DNA from: Lachnospiraceae bacterium GAM79 | GTDB taxonomy: Bacteria > Bacillota > Clostridia > Lachnospirales > Lachnospiraceae | Assembly (NCBI GenBank): GCA_020735665.1 | Contig: CP085928.1 | Span: forward strand, 2,896,833-2,960,832 | Reading direction: 5' to 3' | Length of the DNA: 64,000 bases | Part shown: piece after piece, positions 1 to 9,074 of the stretch | How the letters are laid out: each line of letters opens with the position of its first letter | Position numbering within the stretch: the stretch's first letter is position 1 | Program-made: the position numbers and the translations under genes | The notes under the pieces: generated by a model | Seen by the model: the letters and a program-made list of their open reading frames with translations, nothing else | Databases searched by the model: none | What the model was told of the DNA's origin: nothing

Positions 1-51
1 AATGACTGCAAATAACTTCCCTGGGGAGGGAAGCAGATGGAGGACAAAATT

Positions 52-1944
52 ATGAGGAAAAAATTAGGGATTTTTCTAAGTTTATGGCTGTGTATCAGTA
101 TGATATGGTTGCCATTTGCCAGCACACAGGTAAGGGCTGCAGAAACCAACATGGCAACATTGAATTTTATCGGGGCATCTATTGAAAATGGAAAAGCGAC
201 CTTTGCTGTTGATGATGCCTATAAAGTAAGGCTGACATTATGTACGAGAGATATTGTTATGGACAGTTACACAAATTGTCCGATCAATGGAAATAACATG
301 CAGATCGATCTGTCAGATAAAGAATATTATCTGAAAGCAACTACCGTTTTGGATGTTTCCTCGCCAGATGACCTGCTTGGAATCTCAAGTGTGAAACTTC
401 AGTTATATATCAATGATGAATCGTATGATATCAGCTCGAATCCTTATGTAAAATTGGATACAAACCGTTTTAGCGGTAATCTGAATTTCAGAATAGAAAA
501 AGTATCAACGCCTCCGAACCCCGGTTACCCGGATGATATTCAGATCATGGGAACCTATGATGGATTTGGAATGGAAATTTATCTGAATTCAGCGAAGATC
601 GGAGCTGAGAGCAGTCAGATACAGGGAACTGGCAAGGGATATGCGTCCGGTGAAATCTATAATCTGCTCAGGATCCAACTGGCATTTGGAGATGGAGATA
701 TCGGGACGGTCACAGTAAATGGAAAGGCAATCACATTGCCGGAAGGAACGAAGGATACAGTGGAATTCACGATTGCGCCTGCCAGTGAATATGTGATCGA
801 AGTTACAAAGAAGCCGACGATCATACCAAGAACTATTATATGGGCCAAAGATAAAACAGGTAATAATGGATTGAAAGATTATGAGCTGTTAAAGAATGGA
901 ACGCTTGAGATCCTTGAGATCAAAAATCCGGACGGAACATCGATTGGTTTAGATGGTGTTAAGCAGGACACCAATTATGGATGGGCAAGTGTTATACCGA
1001 GTTCAGAAATTATTCTCCGGGCAGTACCGGAATATGGATATCAGCTTGGATCGATAACGATAAATGGTCAGTCTTTAACGCCTTTGTCAGATGCATCTAC
1101 ATTTTCATATACAATGCCGGATGAAAATGTACATATCAGCGGCATATTTACAAAGGCAGAAGATCAGGTAGAGCTTAAGACAGATAAAGTGAAAAAAGCA
1201 TTGATCCAGCTTGCAGAAAATGAGATCACGTCAGGAAACAATAGACTGACGATCAAGGATGCAGTTCTCACACAGCAACAGCTTGAGGCTTTTAAAAAGG
1301 CAGCAGGTGATTATCACATCACCGGGTATTTTGATATCAAGCTGGCACAGATCCTGTATAAGAATACAGTAGCAAATTTGTGGGTAAATAATATAGAGAC
1401 ATTGAAGAAACCGGCAAAGGTATCCCTTCAGATAGAAGCCGACTGGGAACCTGCAAACAGTGAGCTGGCAGTTATTCATGAGAAAAAGGATGGAACCTAT
1501 GAGATTATTCCTGCTTCTTTTGATGTGGCAACTAAAATGGTGATGTTCCAGACAGATGGATTTTCAAATTATGCAATCGCATATAAGAAGGTTGAGACGA
1601 CAACAGAGGATCAGACAGGAGCAACGACTGAGGATCCATCGGAGGATACGACCGGGGATGTAACAGAAGCTTCAACAGAAGAAACAACAGAACCGGAAAC
1701 AGAGACCACAACCGGAGAGACAACAGAAGTTACGACGGAAAATTCTTCAGAGGGCACAACAACAGACCGTACAGAAGATGGAACAGGCAGCACGACACAG
1801 AGTGGTGATGGAGATACAACAGAAGTGAAAAAAGATGATAGGACAGCATCACCCAAGACAGGAGATGATATGAATCTGGCTGTGCTTTATATTCTGCTTG
1901 CAGTATCAGGAATGGGATGTCTGTATACGATCCGAAAACGGTAA
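52..1944 (+). CDS. Sortase-anchored, Thr/Glu-rich surface protein
   Basis: Secreted cell-surface protein of about 630 residues, exact role unknown. It opens with a signal peptide (basic MRKK, hydrophobic core, cleavage near VRAAE). The body has at least two beta-rich modules, one ending in a VTVNG-like strand near residues 215-250 and one with SITINGQSL near 340-370, resembling bacterial repeat domains of surface proteins. Residues of about 510-600 are a Thr/Glu/Ser-rich stalk of TTE-type repeats. The end has a sortase-like signal SPKTGDD, a hydrophobic segment and a basic tail RKR. The usual LPxTG proline-leucine start is replaced by SP, so the sorting signal is atypical. ATG 52 is preferred because GGAGG lies 8 bases upstream and the signal peptide then starts cleanly. 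ATG 37 is also in frame with its own GGAGGG. Confidence 0.8.
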   Translation: MRKKLGIFLSLWLCISMIWLPFASTQVRAAETNMATLNFIGASIENGKATFAVDDAYKVRLTLCTRDIVMDSYTNCPINGNNMQIDLSDKEYYLKATTVLDVSSPDDLLGISSVKLQLYINDESYDISSNPYVKLDTNRFSGNLNFRIEKVSTPPNPGYPDDIQIMGTYDGFGMEIYLNSAKIGAESSQIQGTGKGYASGEIYNLLRIQLAFGDGDIGTVTVNGKAITLPEGTKDTVEFTIAPASEYVIEVTKKPTIIPRTIIWAKDKTGNNGLKDYELLKNGTLEILEIKNPDGTSIGLDGVKQDTNYGWASVIPSSEIILRAVPEYGYQLGSITINGQSLTPLSDASTFSYTMPDENVHISGIFTKAEDQVELKTDKVKKALIQLAENEITSGNNRLTIKDAVLTQQQLEAFKKAAGDYHITGYFDIKLAQILYKNTVANLWVNNIETLKKPAKVSLQIEADWEPANSELAVIHEKKDGTYEIIPASFDVATKMVMFQTDGFSNYAIAYKKVETTTEDQTGATTEDPSEDTTGDVTEASTEETTEPETETTTGETTEVTTENSSEGTTTDRTEDGTGSTTQSGDGDTTEVKKDDRTASPKTGDDMNLAVLYILLAVSGMGCLYTIRKR

Positions 1945-2018
1945 TCTGGTATTGGTAACAGGTATAGTAGTAGTTCTCTTATTTGAAAAATAATGTAGAA
2001 CAAATTGTGTAAATAATC

Positions 2019-2065
2019 TTGACTTTTATAAAATAACAGCGTTACAATAACACTGTTATTTTATA
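2019..2065 (+). promoter_or_regulatory. TetR promoter inside a 13-bp inverted-repeat operator
   Basis: A perfect inverted repeat has arms TATAAAATAACAG (2027-2039) and CTGTTATTTTATA (2053-2065) separated by 13 bases. A promoter TTGACT (2019-2024), 18-base spacer, TACAAT (2043-2048) is interleaved with it, so the -10 box sits between the arms. A smaller palindrome GTTA-CAA-TAAC lies at the centre. The TetR gene starts 37 bases downstream. This is the layout expected for autorepression by the TetR protein; binding is inferred. Confidence 0.72.
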
Positions 2066-2102
2066 TTGTATATAAATGCAAATACTGATCAAGGTGTGGT
2101 TT

Positions 2103-2708
2103 ATGAGAAAAGAATCAGAAGGTGTAACGGAAAATTTACTTGTCAGTGCCAGAAAGGAATTCTTACAATATGGATTCCATGATGCCAGCCTGCGGAGAAT
2201 ATCGGCAGATAGTGGAGTCAGCACGAATTCAATCTATACAAGATTTGGCGACAAGAGTGGCTTATTTACAGCGATCGTAAAAGAAGCCGCAGATGAGTTA
2301 ATGGCGATTTATTCTGACAGCATAAAAAAAGCAGGAGAAGCGACAGATATCAGCCAGGCGGAGGGTGCCGGAGATGAAGGAACGGATCTTGTACTGGAAT
2401 ATATTTACAGACATCAGGAAGAATTCAAACTGATCTTCTGCTGTTCGGCGGGAACAGAATATGAGACATATTTTGACAGGCTTGCGGCAAAGGAAGAATA
2501 CTATTATAAACAGTTTGTGAAGCAGTTTTCGGATGGAGGACATCCGATAGATGATTTTTTTATCCATGTATATTGCAGGAACGGATGGCAGTATGTGTAT
2601 GAACTCATCACACATGATAAGAGCTATGAAGAGGCAAAAGAATTTATGGCAAATGTCAGAGCATTTAACTATGCGGGCTGGCAGGCGGTGATCGGAATGA
2701 AGTTCTGA
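2103..2708 (+). CDS. TetR/AcrR family transcriptional regulator
   Basis: Predicted ligand-responsive DNA-binding repressor of about 201 residues, the usual TetR length. The N-terminal 55 residues carry the TetR helix-turn-helix (ENLLVSARKEFLQYGFHDAS, then ISADSGVSTNSIYTRFGDK, the classic YxxFxxK type end). The C-terminal part is a helical ligand or dimer domain with no recognisable ligand signature. ATG 2103 has AAGGTG six bases upstream; an in-frame ATG at 2076 lies too close to the predicted promoter. A palindromic operator overlaps its promoter. The adjoining downstream gene is a deleted ABC exporter, so its likely former target is broken. Confidence 0.88.
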   Translation: MRKESEGVTENLLVSARKEFLQYGFHDASLRRISADSGVSTNSIYTRFGDKSGLFTAIVKEAADELMAIYSDSIKKAGEATDISQAEGAGDEGTDLVLEYIYRHQEEFKLIFCCSAGTEYETYFDRLAAKEEYYYKQFVKQFSDGGHPIDDFFIHVYCRNGWQYVYELITHDKSYEEAKEFMANVRAFNYAGWQAVIGMKF

Positions 2709-2803
2709 TAATAGGGACTGCTGCATGAAATACAACATGCATCAGTCCTATAAAAATAAACATGGGTTAGTAAATGCTAACTTTAGTAACAGGAGGTTAA
2801 CTA

Positions 2804-3085
2804 TGAAAGAAAAGAAACAAAGTGCATTGTCCAGACTCATGGGCATAGCAGGAGGACATAAGTATTTTACCTGTGCGTCCTGTGTTCTTGCGATCCTTGC
2901 TGCTTGGATCGCATTGATACCATTTTATGATATTTATCATTGCACATAGAATGCGTACGGTAGATGGTGTTGATAAGATCGTTGTGTTGAAGGATGGCGT
3001 AGTTGCGGAGCAGGGGGATATATATATTTATTACGCAGAGCACTTTCATTTGTATTTCCACTGCTCTATGTTAGTGTTGGCCTGA
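2804..3085 (+). pseudogene. Internally deleted ABC exporter remnant
   Basis: An AGGAGG site precedes ATG 2804, and the frame reads MKEKKQSALSRLMGIAGGHK followed by a hydrophobic first membrane segment, typical of the start of an MsbA/MdlB-type exporter. It stops after about 48 residues at 2949. A second frame beginning near 2936 reads IIAHRMRTVDGVDKIVVLKD then GVVAEQG, which is the H-loop and C-terminal end of an ABC ATPase domain, and runs to a stop at 3083. Roughly 1.5 kb that would hold the rest of the membrane domain, Walker A, signature and Walker B is missing. The function is lost; the junction suggests a single internal deletion with a frame change. Confidence 0.8.
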
Positions 3086-3215
3086 ATGGAATAAGTTGCA
3101 GTTTGGGTTAAAATAGGGTATGTTGAATATAGAATCGTGCAAAATATAGAGTAATGCAGAAATTTTGAATAAGAGAATGTATAATAAATTACAGGACTAT
3201 AGGAGGTTGGCGATT

Positions 3216-4283
3216 ATGGCGAAGATTGATACCAGGGAGATACAGATACCATCGATATTAAAGGTGGAGAAAGATCTGCTCAGACGGATCGGGGGTTATC
3301 TTGCAGATGAGGGAATCTACAAGGTTGTGATCCTGTTTGGCAATGGGTTGATCGATATGTTTGGACATACGGTGATGGAGGGTATGTCAGACAGCGGTGT
3401 TGAGGTACTCCAATATATGGAGATGGATACCGTTCGGATCGACGATCTGGTGCAGCTTGCATTTTCATTCCCGAATACAGCACAGGCAGTGCTTGGTATC
3501 GGAGGCGGTAAGGTGGTTGATGCGGCCAAATATTGTGGCTTCTTAAGAAAACTGCCATTCATCAGTGTGCCGACATCGGCATCCAGTGATGGATTTTCCA
3601 GTGCCAGCGCATCTCTGATCGTGGAGGGACGACGCAAATCCGTACCGGCAGGGATCGCATATGGAATCTTTGCAGATATCGATGTGATAAAGGGGGCACC
3701 GGAGGCATTTCTGTTTTCCGGTATCGGTGATATGGTATCGAAGATCACGGCACTTTATGACTGGAATTTTGAAGAAGCACATGGACATGGTTCGGTAAAT
3801 GACTTTGCGATGATGATATCGAAGAAGGCGGTCAACAGCTTTGTGCGGACACCGTTTAAAGACATTCACGATGAACGGTTTATCAAAGAACTATTAGATT
3901 CTCTTGCCATGAGCGGTGTGGCAAATGAGATTGCAGGAGACAGTGCGCCGACCAGTGGAAGTGAGCATCTGATATCACATGCATTGGATCAGATGTTGGA
4001 ACGTCCGCAGCTTCATGGTATTCAGGTCGGAGTTGCAACATATCTGATGAGTGTTGTTCAGGATCACAGATATGAGCGGATCAATACGGTATTTACAGAT
4101 ACCGGATTCTGGGATTATGTGAAGACAGTCGGCATGAAGCGGGAAGATTTCATCCGTGCGATCGAAAAAGCACCGGCTATAAAACCATTCCGGTATACTT
4201 ATCTTCACGAAGAACAGTACCAAAAGAAAGCGATAGAAGTATTGCAGTCAGACACGAAGCTGTCGGAGGTTTTACAGGCATAA
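3216..4283 (+). CDS. Glycerol-1-phosphate dehydrogenase-like (AraM/EgsA family)
   Basis: Iron-containing-alcohol-dehydrogenase-fold enzyme, about 355 residues, closest in pattern to NAD(P)-dependent glycerol-1-phosphate dehydrogenases that reduce dihydroxyacetone phosphate. Visible are the nucleotide motif GIGGGKVVDAAKY (about residues 92-104), PTSASSDGFSS (about 117-127), GIGDMVSKITALYDW and the metal-site region SGSEHLISHALDQM followed by LHGIQVG, with the His residues expected to bind metal. ATG 3216 is chosen because AGGAGG lies nine bases upstream; the frame is open back to 3165 without a site. It is 37 bases from the following CoA-transferase, so probably co-transcribed. A true substrate other than DHAP is possible. 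The family call is firm; the reaction is inferred. Confidence 0.8.
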   Translation: MAKIDTREIQIPSILKVEKDLLRRIGGYLADEGIYKVVILFGNGLIDMFGHTVMEGMSDSGVEVLQYMEMDTVRIDDLVQLAFSFPNTAQAVLGIGGGKVVDAAKYCGFLRKLPFISVPTSASSDGFSSASASLIVEGRRKSVPAGIAYGIFADIDVIKGAPEAFLFSGIGDMVSKITALYDWNFEEAHGHGSVNDFAMMISKKAVNSFVRTPFKDIHDERFIKELLDSLAMSGVANEIAGDSAPTSGSEHLISHALDQMLERPQLHGIQVGVATYLMSVVQDHRYERINTVFTDTGFWDYVKTVGMKREDFIRAIEKAPAIKPFRYTYLHEEQYQKKAIEVLQSDTKLSEVLQA

Positions 4284-4320
4284 TTTGTGTCAGGGACGGA
4301 TAAGCGAAGGAGGGAACAGT

Positions 4321-5664
4321 ATGACATACGAACATTTTTTAGAGGAATACAGACGAAAACTCCGCACACCGGAGGAAGCGGTTTCCGTTGTAAAAGATGG
4401 TGACTGGGTGGATTATACCTGTTCACTTGGAAAGCCGGAGATCCTGGATCGTGCATTGGCGAAACGTAGAGACGAGCTGTTTGATGTTAAGATCCGTGGT
4501 AATCTGATCTCAGGGCCGATCGCAGTTGCAGAATGTGATGAGAGTCAGGAGCATTTTACTTATCACAGCTGGCATTGTTCAGCATATGAGCGATCGTTAT
4601 GTGATCGTGGACTCTGCTATTATATTCCGATGGTATTTCATAATAATGCAGCATATTATGAGTATTTTCTTAAGGTAAATGTAGTTATGCTCAGTGTGTC
4701 ACCGATGGATCGGCATGGATATTTTAATTATTCGGTCAATACCGGAGTGGCAGCACCAATCGTGCGTGCGGCAGATATCGTGATCGTAGAGATCAATGAG
4801 AATCTTCCGAAGGTTCGCGGCGGTTATGATGAGTGTATCCATATTTCGGATATTGATTATATCGTGGAAGGAGAGCATGAACCGTATCCGGATATGCTGA
4901 TGCCGGAGCCGACTGCAGTTGATCGTAAGATTGCGGAACTGATCATTCCTTATATCGTGGATGGAGCAACCCTGCAGATCGGTATTGGAAGTATGCCGAA
5001 TGCACTGGGTGATATTATTGCGGAGTCTGATCTGAAGGATCTTGGTATGCATACGGAGCTTTGCAGTGATGCATATCTGAAAATGTATCTGGCGGGAAAG
5101 CTCACGAACAAATACAAGCAGATCGATCGCGGAAAAGGAGTATTTGGTTGTGCGGTCGGAAGCAAGAACCTATATGATTGGATTGATGATAATCCGGGAG
5201 TTGCGGCATATCCGTTAGAGTACGTGAATCGTCCTGGGGTGATCGGTGAGATTGATAACATGGTTTCCATCAATAGCTGTGTTGCTGTTGATCTGTATGG
5301 TCAGGTGGCAGCGGAGAGTGCAGGTGTCAGACAGATATCCGGAACCGGTGGACAGCTGGATTTCCTCGTTGGTGCATCTGCATCTAAGGGAGGTAAAGCA
5401 TTTATCTGCATGAGTTCTGTGTACAAGGACAGTAAAGGGGTGGTTCATTCAAGAATTCATCCACAGTTTAATGGAGATATCGTTACTTCTCCAAGAAGTC
5501 AGGTTTATTTTCTGGCAACAGAATATGGGGTTGTGAATCTGGAAGGCCGTTCAACATGGGAGCGGGCAGAGGCTCTGGTATCGATCGCACACCCTGATTT
5601 CAGAGATGAATTGATCAGGGAAGCGGAAGCAAGAAAGATTTGGCGGAGATCCGGCCGGAGATAG
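4321..5664 (+). CDS. Acetyl-CoA hydrolase/transferase family CoA-transferase, butyryl-CoA:acetate type
   Basis: Cytosolic enzyme of about 447 residues that moves CoA between short-chain acids. Its pattern (SVVKDGDWVDY near the start, ALAKRRDEL, DVKIRGNL, SPMDRHGYFNYS) matches the butyryl-CoA:acetate and 4-hydroxybutyrate CoA-transferase group of butyrate-forming Firmicutes. The expected catalytic glutamate lies in LGMHTELCSDA (about residue 243), and GTGGQLDF forms the later glycine motif. ATG 4321 has AAGGAGG about seven bases upstream; a TTG at 4285 is rejected. The donor and acceptor acids cannot be fixed from sequence, so no gene symbol is given. The dehydrogenase upstream does not clearly belong to the same pathway. 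Confidence 0.82.
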   Translation: MTYEHFLEEYRRKLRTPEEAVSVVKDGDWVDYTCSLGKPEILDRALAKRRDELFDVKIRGNLISGPIAVAECDESQEHFTYHSWHCSAYERSLCDRGLCYYIPMVFHNNAAYYEYFLKVNVVMLSVSPMDRHGYFNYSVNTGVAAPIVRAADIVIVEINENLPKVRGGYDECIHISDIDYIVEGEHEPYPDMLMPEPTAVDRKIAELIIPYIVDGATLQIGIGSMPNALGDIIAESDLKDLGMHTELCSDAYLKMYLAGKLTNKYKQIDRGKGVFGCAVGSKNLYDWIDDNPGVAAYPLEYVNRPGVIGEIDNMVSINSCVAVDLYGQVAAESAGVRQISGTGGQLDFLVGASASKGGKAFICMSSVYKDSKGVVHSRIHPQFNGDIVTSPRSQVYFLATEYGVVNLEGRSTWERAEALVSIAHPDFRDELIREAEARKIWRRSGRR

Positions 5665-5812
5665 ACGGCGGATGGTGAAATTGATATATGTCATATATCA
5701 GATGGTTGATAACAGGGGGCTGAATAAAAGAAAGGCGAAGATAATGGTTGTGCATAGCTCCACTTTTCTTTTATAATGGCAGTATAATAATATACAGATA
5801 TAAGAGGCAGAG

Positions 5813-7927
5813 ATGAAGATAACATTAGCGGCTACATTACGTCATTATGATAAGAAAAATTTCATAAAGGATCTTCTTGCAGGTATTATTATCATGGCAG
5901 TATCCATTCCGATCTCCATGGGATATGCGCAGATTGCCGGACTTCCTGCGGTCTATGGACTGTATGGTTCGGTATTTCCGATCTTGATATTTGCTCTGTT
6001 CTCGACATCGCCTCAGTTTATTTTTGGAGTGGATGCAGCTCCGGCAGCCCTTATTGGGTCGGCATTGTTAAGCCTTCATATAGAGAGTGGATCAGAGGAG
6101 GCAATGGCGGTTGTTCCGGTACTGACCTTCTTTGTGGCATTGTGGCTTCTGGCGTTTTATATTATGAAAGCAGGGAAACTGGTCAACTATATATCGGCAC
6201 CGGTTATGGGCGGATTCATTACCGGAATCTGTACGACTATTATACTAATGCAGGTACCGAAGCTGATGGGAGGATCGGCAGGAACCGGAGAGTTTTTTGA
6301 GCTGGCAGAACATATTATAAAGACAGCCAAAGATATCAACTGGCAGTCGGTGGTACTGGGACTTGCGGCTCTTGTGCTATTGCTGGTATGTAAGAAGCTG
6401 ATCCCGAAATTTCCGATGGCGGTTCTTTTGATGATAGCCGGTGCAGGCATGACATACCTGCTTCCTATAGAGGACTGGGGTGTACAGACACTTGCATCTG
6501 TTGATACCGGACTCCCACGCTGGGCGGTTCCGGATTTTAGTGTGATATCGATCCGTGAGGCTGTAACGATCAGCCTGTCGGTAGCAGTCGTTATAATGGC
6601 AGAGACACTTCTGGCGGAGAATAATTTTGCGCAGAAGAATGGTTACCGGATCAATGATAACCAGGAGATTCTGGCATTTTCAATGGGGAATTTCCTTGCG
6701 GCATTTACCGGTTGTTGTCCGATCAATGGCTCGGTATCAAGAACGGCAATGGGAGAACAGTATCAGGCAAAGACACAGCTTACCGCTATCATAGCAGGTC
6801 TTTCCATGATCGTTGTTCTGGTCTGTGCAACCGGATTTATCGGTTATCTTCCGGTTCCTGTGCTTACAGCTATTGTAATATCAGCGTTGCTTGGAGCAAC
6901 GGAATTTGATCTTGCGGCAAGACTCTTTAAAGTCAGCCGTACAGAATGCCTGATCTTTTTCGGGGCATTCTTTGGTGTGCTGTTACTTGGCACGATCAAC
7001 GGTGTATTGATCGGCATTCTTCTTTCGTTTACAGAGATGATCATACGGACAGCCAAGCCTGCAAGATGTTTCCTTGGAATCCAGCCGGGGCACAAGCATT
7101 TCCGGGATCTGAAGGAGAGCAGCCAGATCCATGCAATCTCCGGTGTACTGATCTATCGGTTCAGCAGCAATCTGTTCTTTGCGAATATACAGATCCTCCA
7201 GAGAGATATTGAAGATCATATCACGCCTGAGACAAAGGCGGTTATCATAGATGCCAGTGGAATCGGCAGTATCGATATAACAGCGGCTGACAGGATCGCC
7301 ATGTTATATCAGTCGTTAAAGGATAAGGGAATCCGTTTCTACATGACAGAGCATATCGCAGATGTGAATGAACAGCTGCGTAAGCTGGGACTTGGTTATC
7401 TGATTGAGGAAGGCTGTGTCAGACGAACAGTACATATTGCCTTAAAGGATATGGGAATTAAGCGACCATATCCATTAGAGGGTGATGTAGACAATCAGCC
7501 GAGAAGTGCGTCCAGAAAGCGTGCAGATAACAGGGTTCAGGAATTTGTCTGGGCGTTTGGAGCGGAGAGTGAAGATGAGATAGAGAAGCAGATCAGACTT
7601 CAGATCGAGCATTTGAAACAGACCGGAGATGTTGATGAGCTTTTGCATGGAAGCTGGTCACATATGGAAGCTATGGATGAGGATGAGTGGTTAGAGCATC
7701 TGGAAGAGCATCTGAAGGAGATCGTTCATATATCAGGTAAGGATGAGAAAACGATTGCCAGACGCTTCGAGGAGCATCGTAGAGAGATCCATGACCGTAT
7801 TGCAAAGGAACATCCGGAGCTTGCGGAGAAGTTTAAAGAACGAAGACATTTGCTGGATGAGCATTTGAAAGAAAAACATCCTGAGGTTTATGAGTTGGTC
7901 GTAAAACTCCGGGAGAAAGATAATTAA
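5813..7927 (+). CDS. SulP/SLC26 anion transporter with STAS domain and charged tail
   Basis: Membrane anion permease of 704 residues. The N-terminal 420 residues are hydrophobic with the SulP signature (DLLAGIIIMAVSIPISMGYA, then AGLPAVYGLYGSVFP) and about 12-14 helices. A STAS domain follows at about 430-545 (AISGVLIYRFSSNLFFAN, VIIDASGIGSIDITAADR). The last 150 residues are an unusual Glu/Lys/His-rich helical extension (ESEDEIEKQIRLQIEHLKQT, EHLEEHLKEIVHISGKDEKT) not found in ordinary SulP proteins. Substrate (sulfate, bicarbonate or other) is unknown. The start has only a weak AAGAGGCAG site. A possible promoter TTGTGC, 18 bases, TATAAT (5772-5777) lies upstream. Confidence 0.85.
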   Translation: MKITLAATLRHYDKKNFIKDLLAGIIIMAVSIPISMGYAQIAGLPAVYGLYGSVFPILIFALFSTSPQFIFGVDAAPAALIGSALLSLHIESGSEEAMAVVPVLTFFVALWLLAFYIMKAGKLVNYISAPVMGGFITGICTTIILMQVPKLMGGSAGTGEFFELAEHIIKTAKDINWQSVVLGLAALVLLLVCKKLIPKFPMAVLLMIAGAGMTYLLPIEDWGVQTLASVDTGLPRWAVPDFSVISIREAVTISLSVAVVIMAETLLAENNFAQKNGYRINDNQEILAFSMGNFLAAFTGCCPINGSVSRTAMGEQYQAKTQLTAIIAGLSMIVVLVCATGFIGYLPVPVLTAIVISALLGATEFDLAARLFKVSRTECLIFFGAFFGVLLLGTINGVLIGILLSFTEMIIRTAKPARCFLGIQPGHKHFRDLKESSQIHAISGVLIYRFSSNLFFANIQILQRDIEDHITPETKAVIIDASGIGSIDITAADRIAMLYQSLKDKGIRFYMTEHIADVNEQLRKLGLGYLIEEGCVRRTVHIALKDMGIKRPYPLEGDVDNQPRSASRKRADNRVQEFVWAFGAESEDEIEKQIRLQIEHLKQTGDVDELLHGSWSHMEAMDEDEWLEHLEEHLKEIVHISGKDEKTIARRFEEHRREIHDRIAKEHPELAEKFKERRHLLDEHLKEKHPEVYELVVKLREKDN

Positions 7928-7999
7928 TAAAAATAACAAAATAATAATTCTGTCATATATTGTACTATACCTGAATATAAGAAAGGAAGAGAGCAATTT

Positions 8000-8851
8000 A
8001 TGGCACAGTTTACCAATCAGGCACAGCTTCGCTATGGTAATTCCATAGCAAATTCCAATATAGCAGTCGGAGAACTGCTGGAGGTATTGTCAGCAAGCAA
8101 GACCGCAGTCAGAAAGACATATGGTCAGAATGATACCGTAACGTATATTATAACGATTGTAAATTCCGGTACGACTGCATTTAATGGTCTGACAGTTACA
8201 GATAATCTGGGCGCATACACATTTGGAACAGAAACACTGACTCCGCTCACTTATATGGCTGATAGTGTGAAATATTATGTAAATGGAGTGCTTCAGTCAA
8301 CACCAGTTGTTGTTGCAGAACCATCACTTGCAATTTCAGGGCTGACAGTTCCTGCAGGGGGCAATATCACAGTTGCTTATGAGACAGAGGTGAATGCATT
8401 TGCACCGATGGATGCAGCAGGAACGATCACGAATACAGCAGTTGTATCCGGTGGTGGCATTACTCCGATCACGGTAACAGAGACGATCGGTACAGAGAGT
8501 ACGCCGATCCTTACAATCACGAAGTCTGTAAGTCCGGTTCCTGTAACAGAAAACGGAACATTGACCTATACTTTCCTGATCCAGAATGCAGGAAGTGCAC
8601 CGGCAGATATCGGAACCGATGCGGTGATAGTGGATACCTTTAATCCGCTTTTGTCAAACCTTGCAGTATCCTTTAATGGAACGGCATGGGCAGAGACAAC
8701 AAACTATACCTATGATGAGACAACAGGAGTGTTTACAACGATTGCGGGTCAGATCACAGTCCCGGCTGCAACCTATACACAGAATCCGGCTACCGGTGTA
8801 TGGACGGCGGATCCGGGTGTCAGTACTCTGGTTGTAAAAGGCACGATCTAG
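8000..8851 (+). CDS. DUF11-repeat protein without signal peptide
   Basis: Protein of 283 residues with two DUF11-type beta-sandwich repeats, one at about 40-160 (TAVRKTYGQNDTVTYIITIV, SGTTAFNGLTVTDNLG) and one at about 165-283 (ILTITKSVSPVPVTENGTLT, IQNAGSAPADIG). The start MAQFTNQAQLRYGNSIANSN is not a signal peptide and there is no membrane segment or sorting motif. Similar leaderless DUF11 proteins occur in Clostridia and could be spore-coat or exosporium material; that is a guess. GGAAGAG lies upstream of the ATG and the gene is 72 bases after the SulP gene. Confidence 0.72.
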   Translation: MAQFTNQAQLRYGNSIANSNIAVGELLEVLSASKTAVRKTYGQNDTVTYIITIVNSGTTAFNGLTVTDNLGAYTFGTETLTPLTYMADSVKYYVNGVLQSTPVVVAEPSLAISGLTVPAGGNITVAYETEVNAFAPMDAAGTITNTAVVSGGGITPITVTETIGTESTPILTITKSVSPVPVTENGTLTYTFLIQNAGSAPADIGTDAVIVDTFNPLLSNLAVSFNGTAWAETTNYTYDETTGVFTTIAGQITVPAATYTQNPATGVWTADPGVSTLVVKGTI

Positions 8852-8935
8852 GGATTTTGAACATGACAGAATAGCGCAAAACAGAGAAATAAAATCCTGT
8901 AATGCTACTATGATAATATAGTAAGATCACAAAGA

Positions 8936-8967
8936 CGGCGGCTTCTTTGACCTGTAAGAAGCCGCCG
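8936..8967. terminator. GC-rich hairpin, probable convergent terminator
   Basis: A perfect 12-bp stem CGGCGGCTTCTT (8936-8947) pairs with AAGAAGCCGCCG (8956-8967) across an 8-base loop. It lies between the ends of the DUF11 gene and the minus-strand HTH gene. The T tract is poor on both sides (best on the minus strand, TCTTTGT), so the terminator call is moderate. Nothing else is seen between 8852 and 9074. Confidence 0.6.
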
Positions 8968-9074
8968 CCTGTCTATAAATTACCCCTCATATGAATAAAG
9001 TGAACATCAAATGATGTAACAATAAAAACAATTAAATATTACCATGCTGATGTACAAAAAACCAGAAGTGGCAT

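Noticed and set aside
3216..5664. 4-hydroxybutyrate dehydrogenase plus 4-hydroxybutyrate CoA-transferase pathway
   Set aside because: The dehydrogenase shows the glycerol-1-phosphate dehydrogenase signature (SGSEHLISHALD), not that of 4-hydroxybutyrate dehydrogenases.
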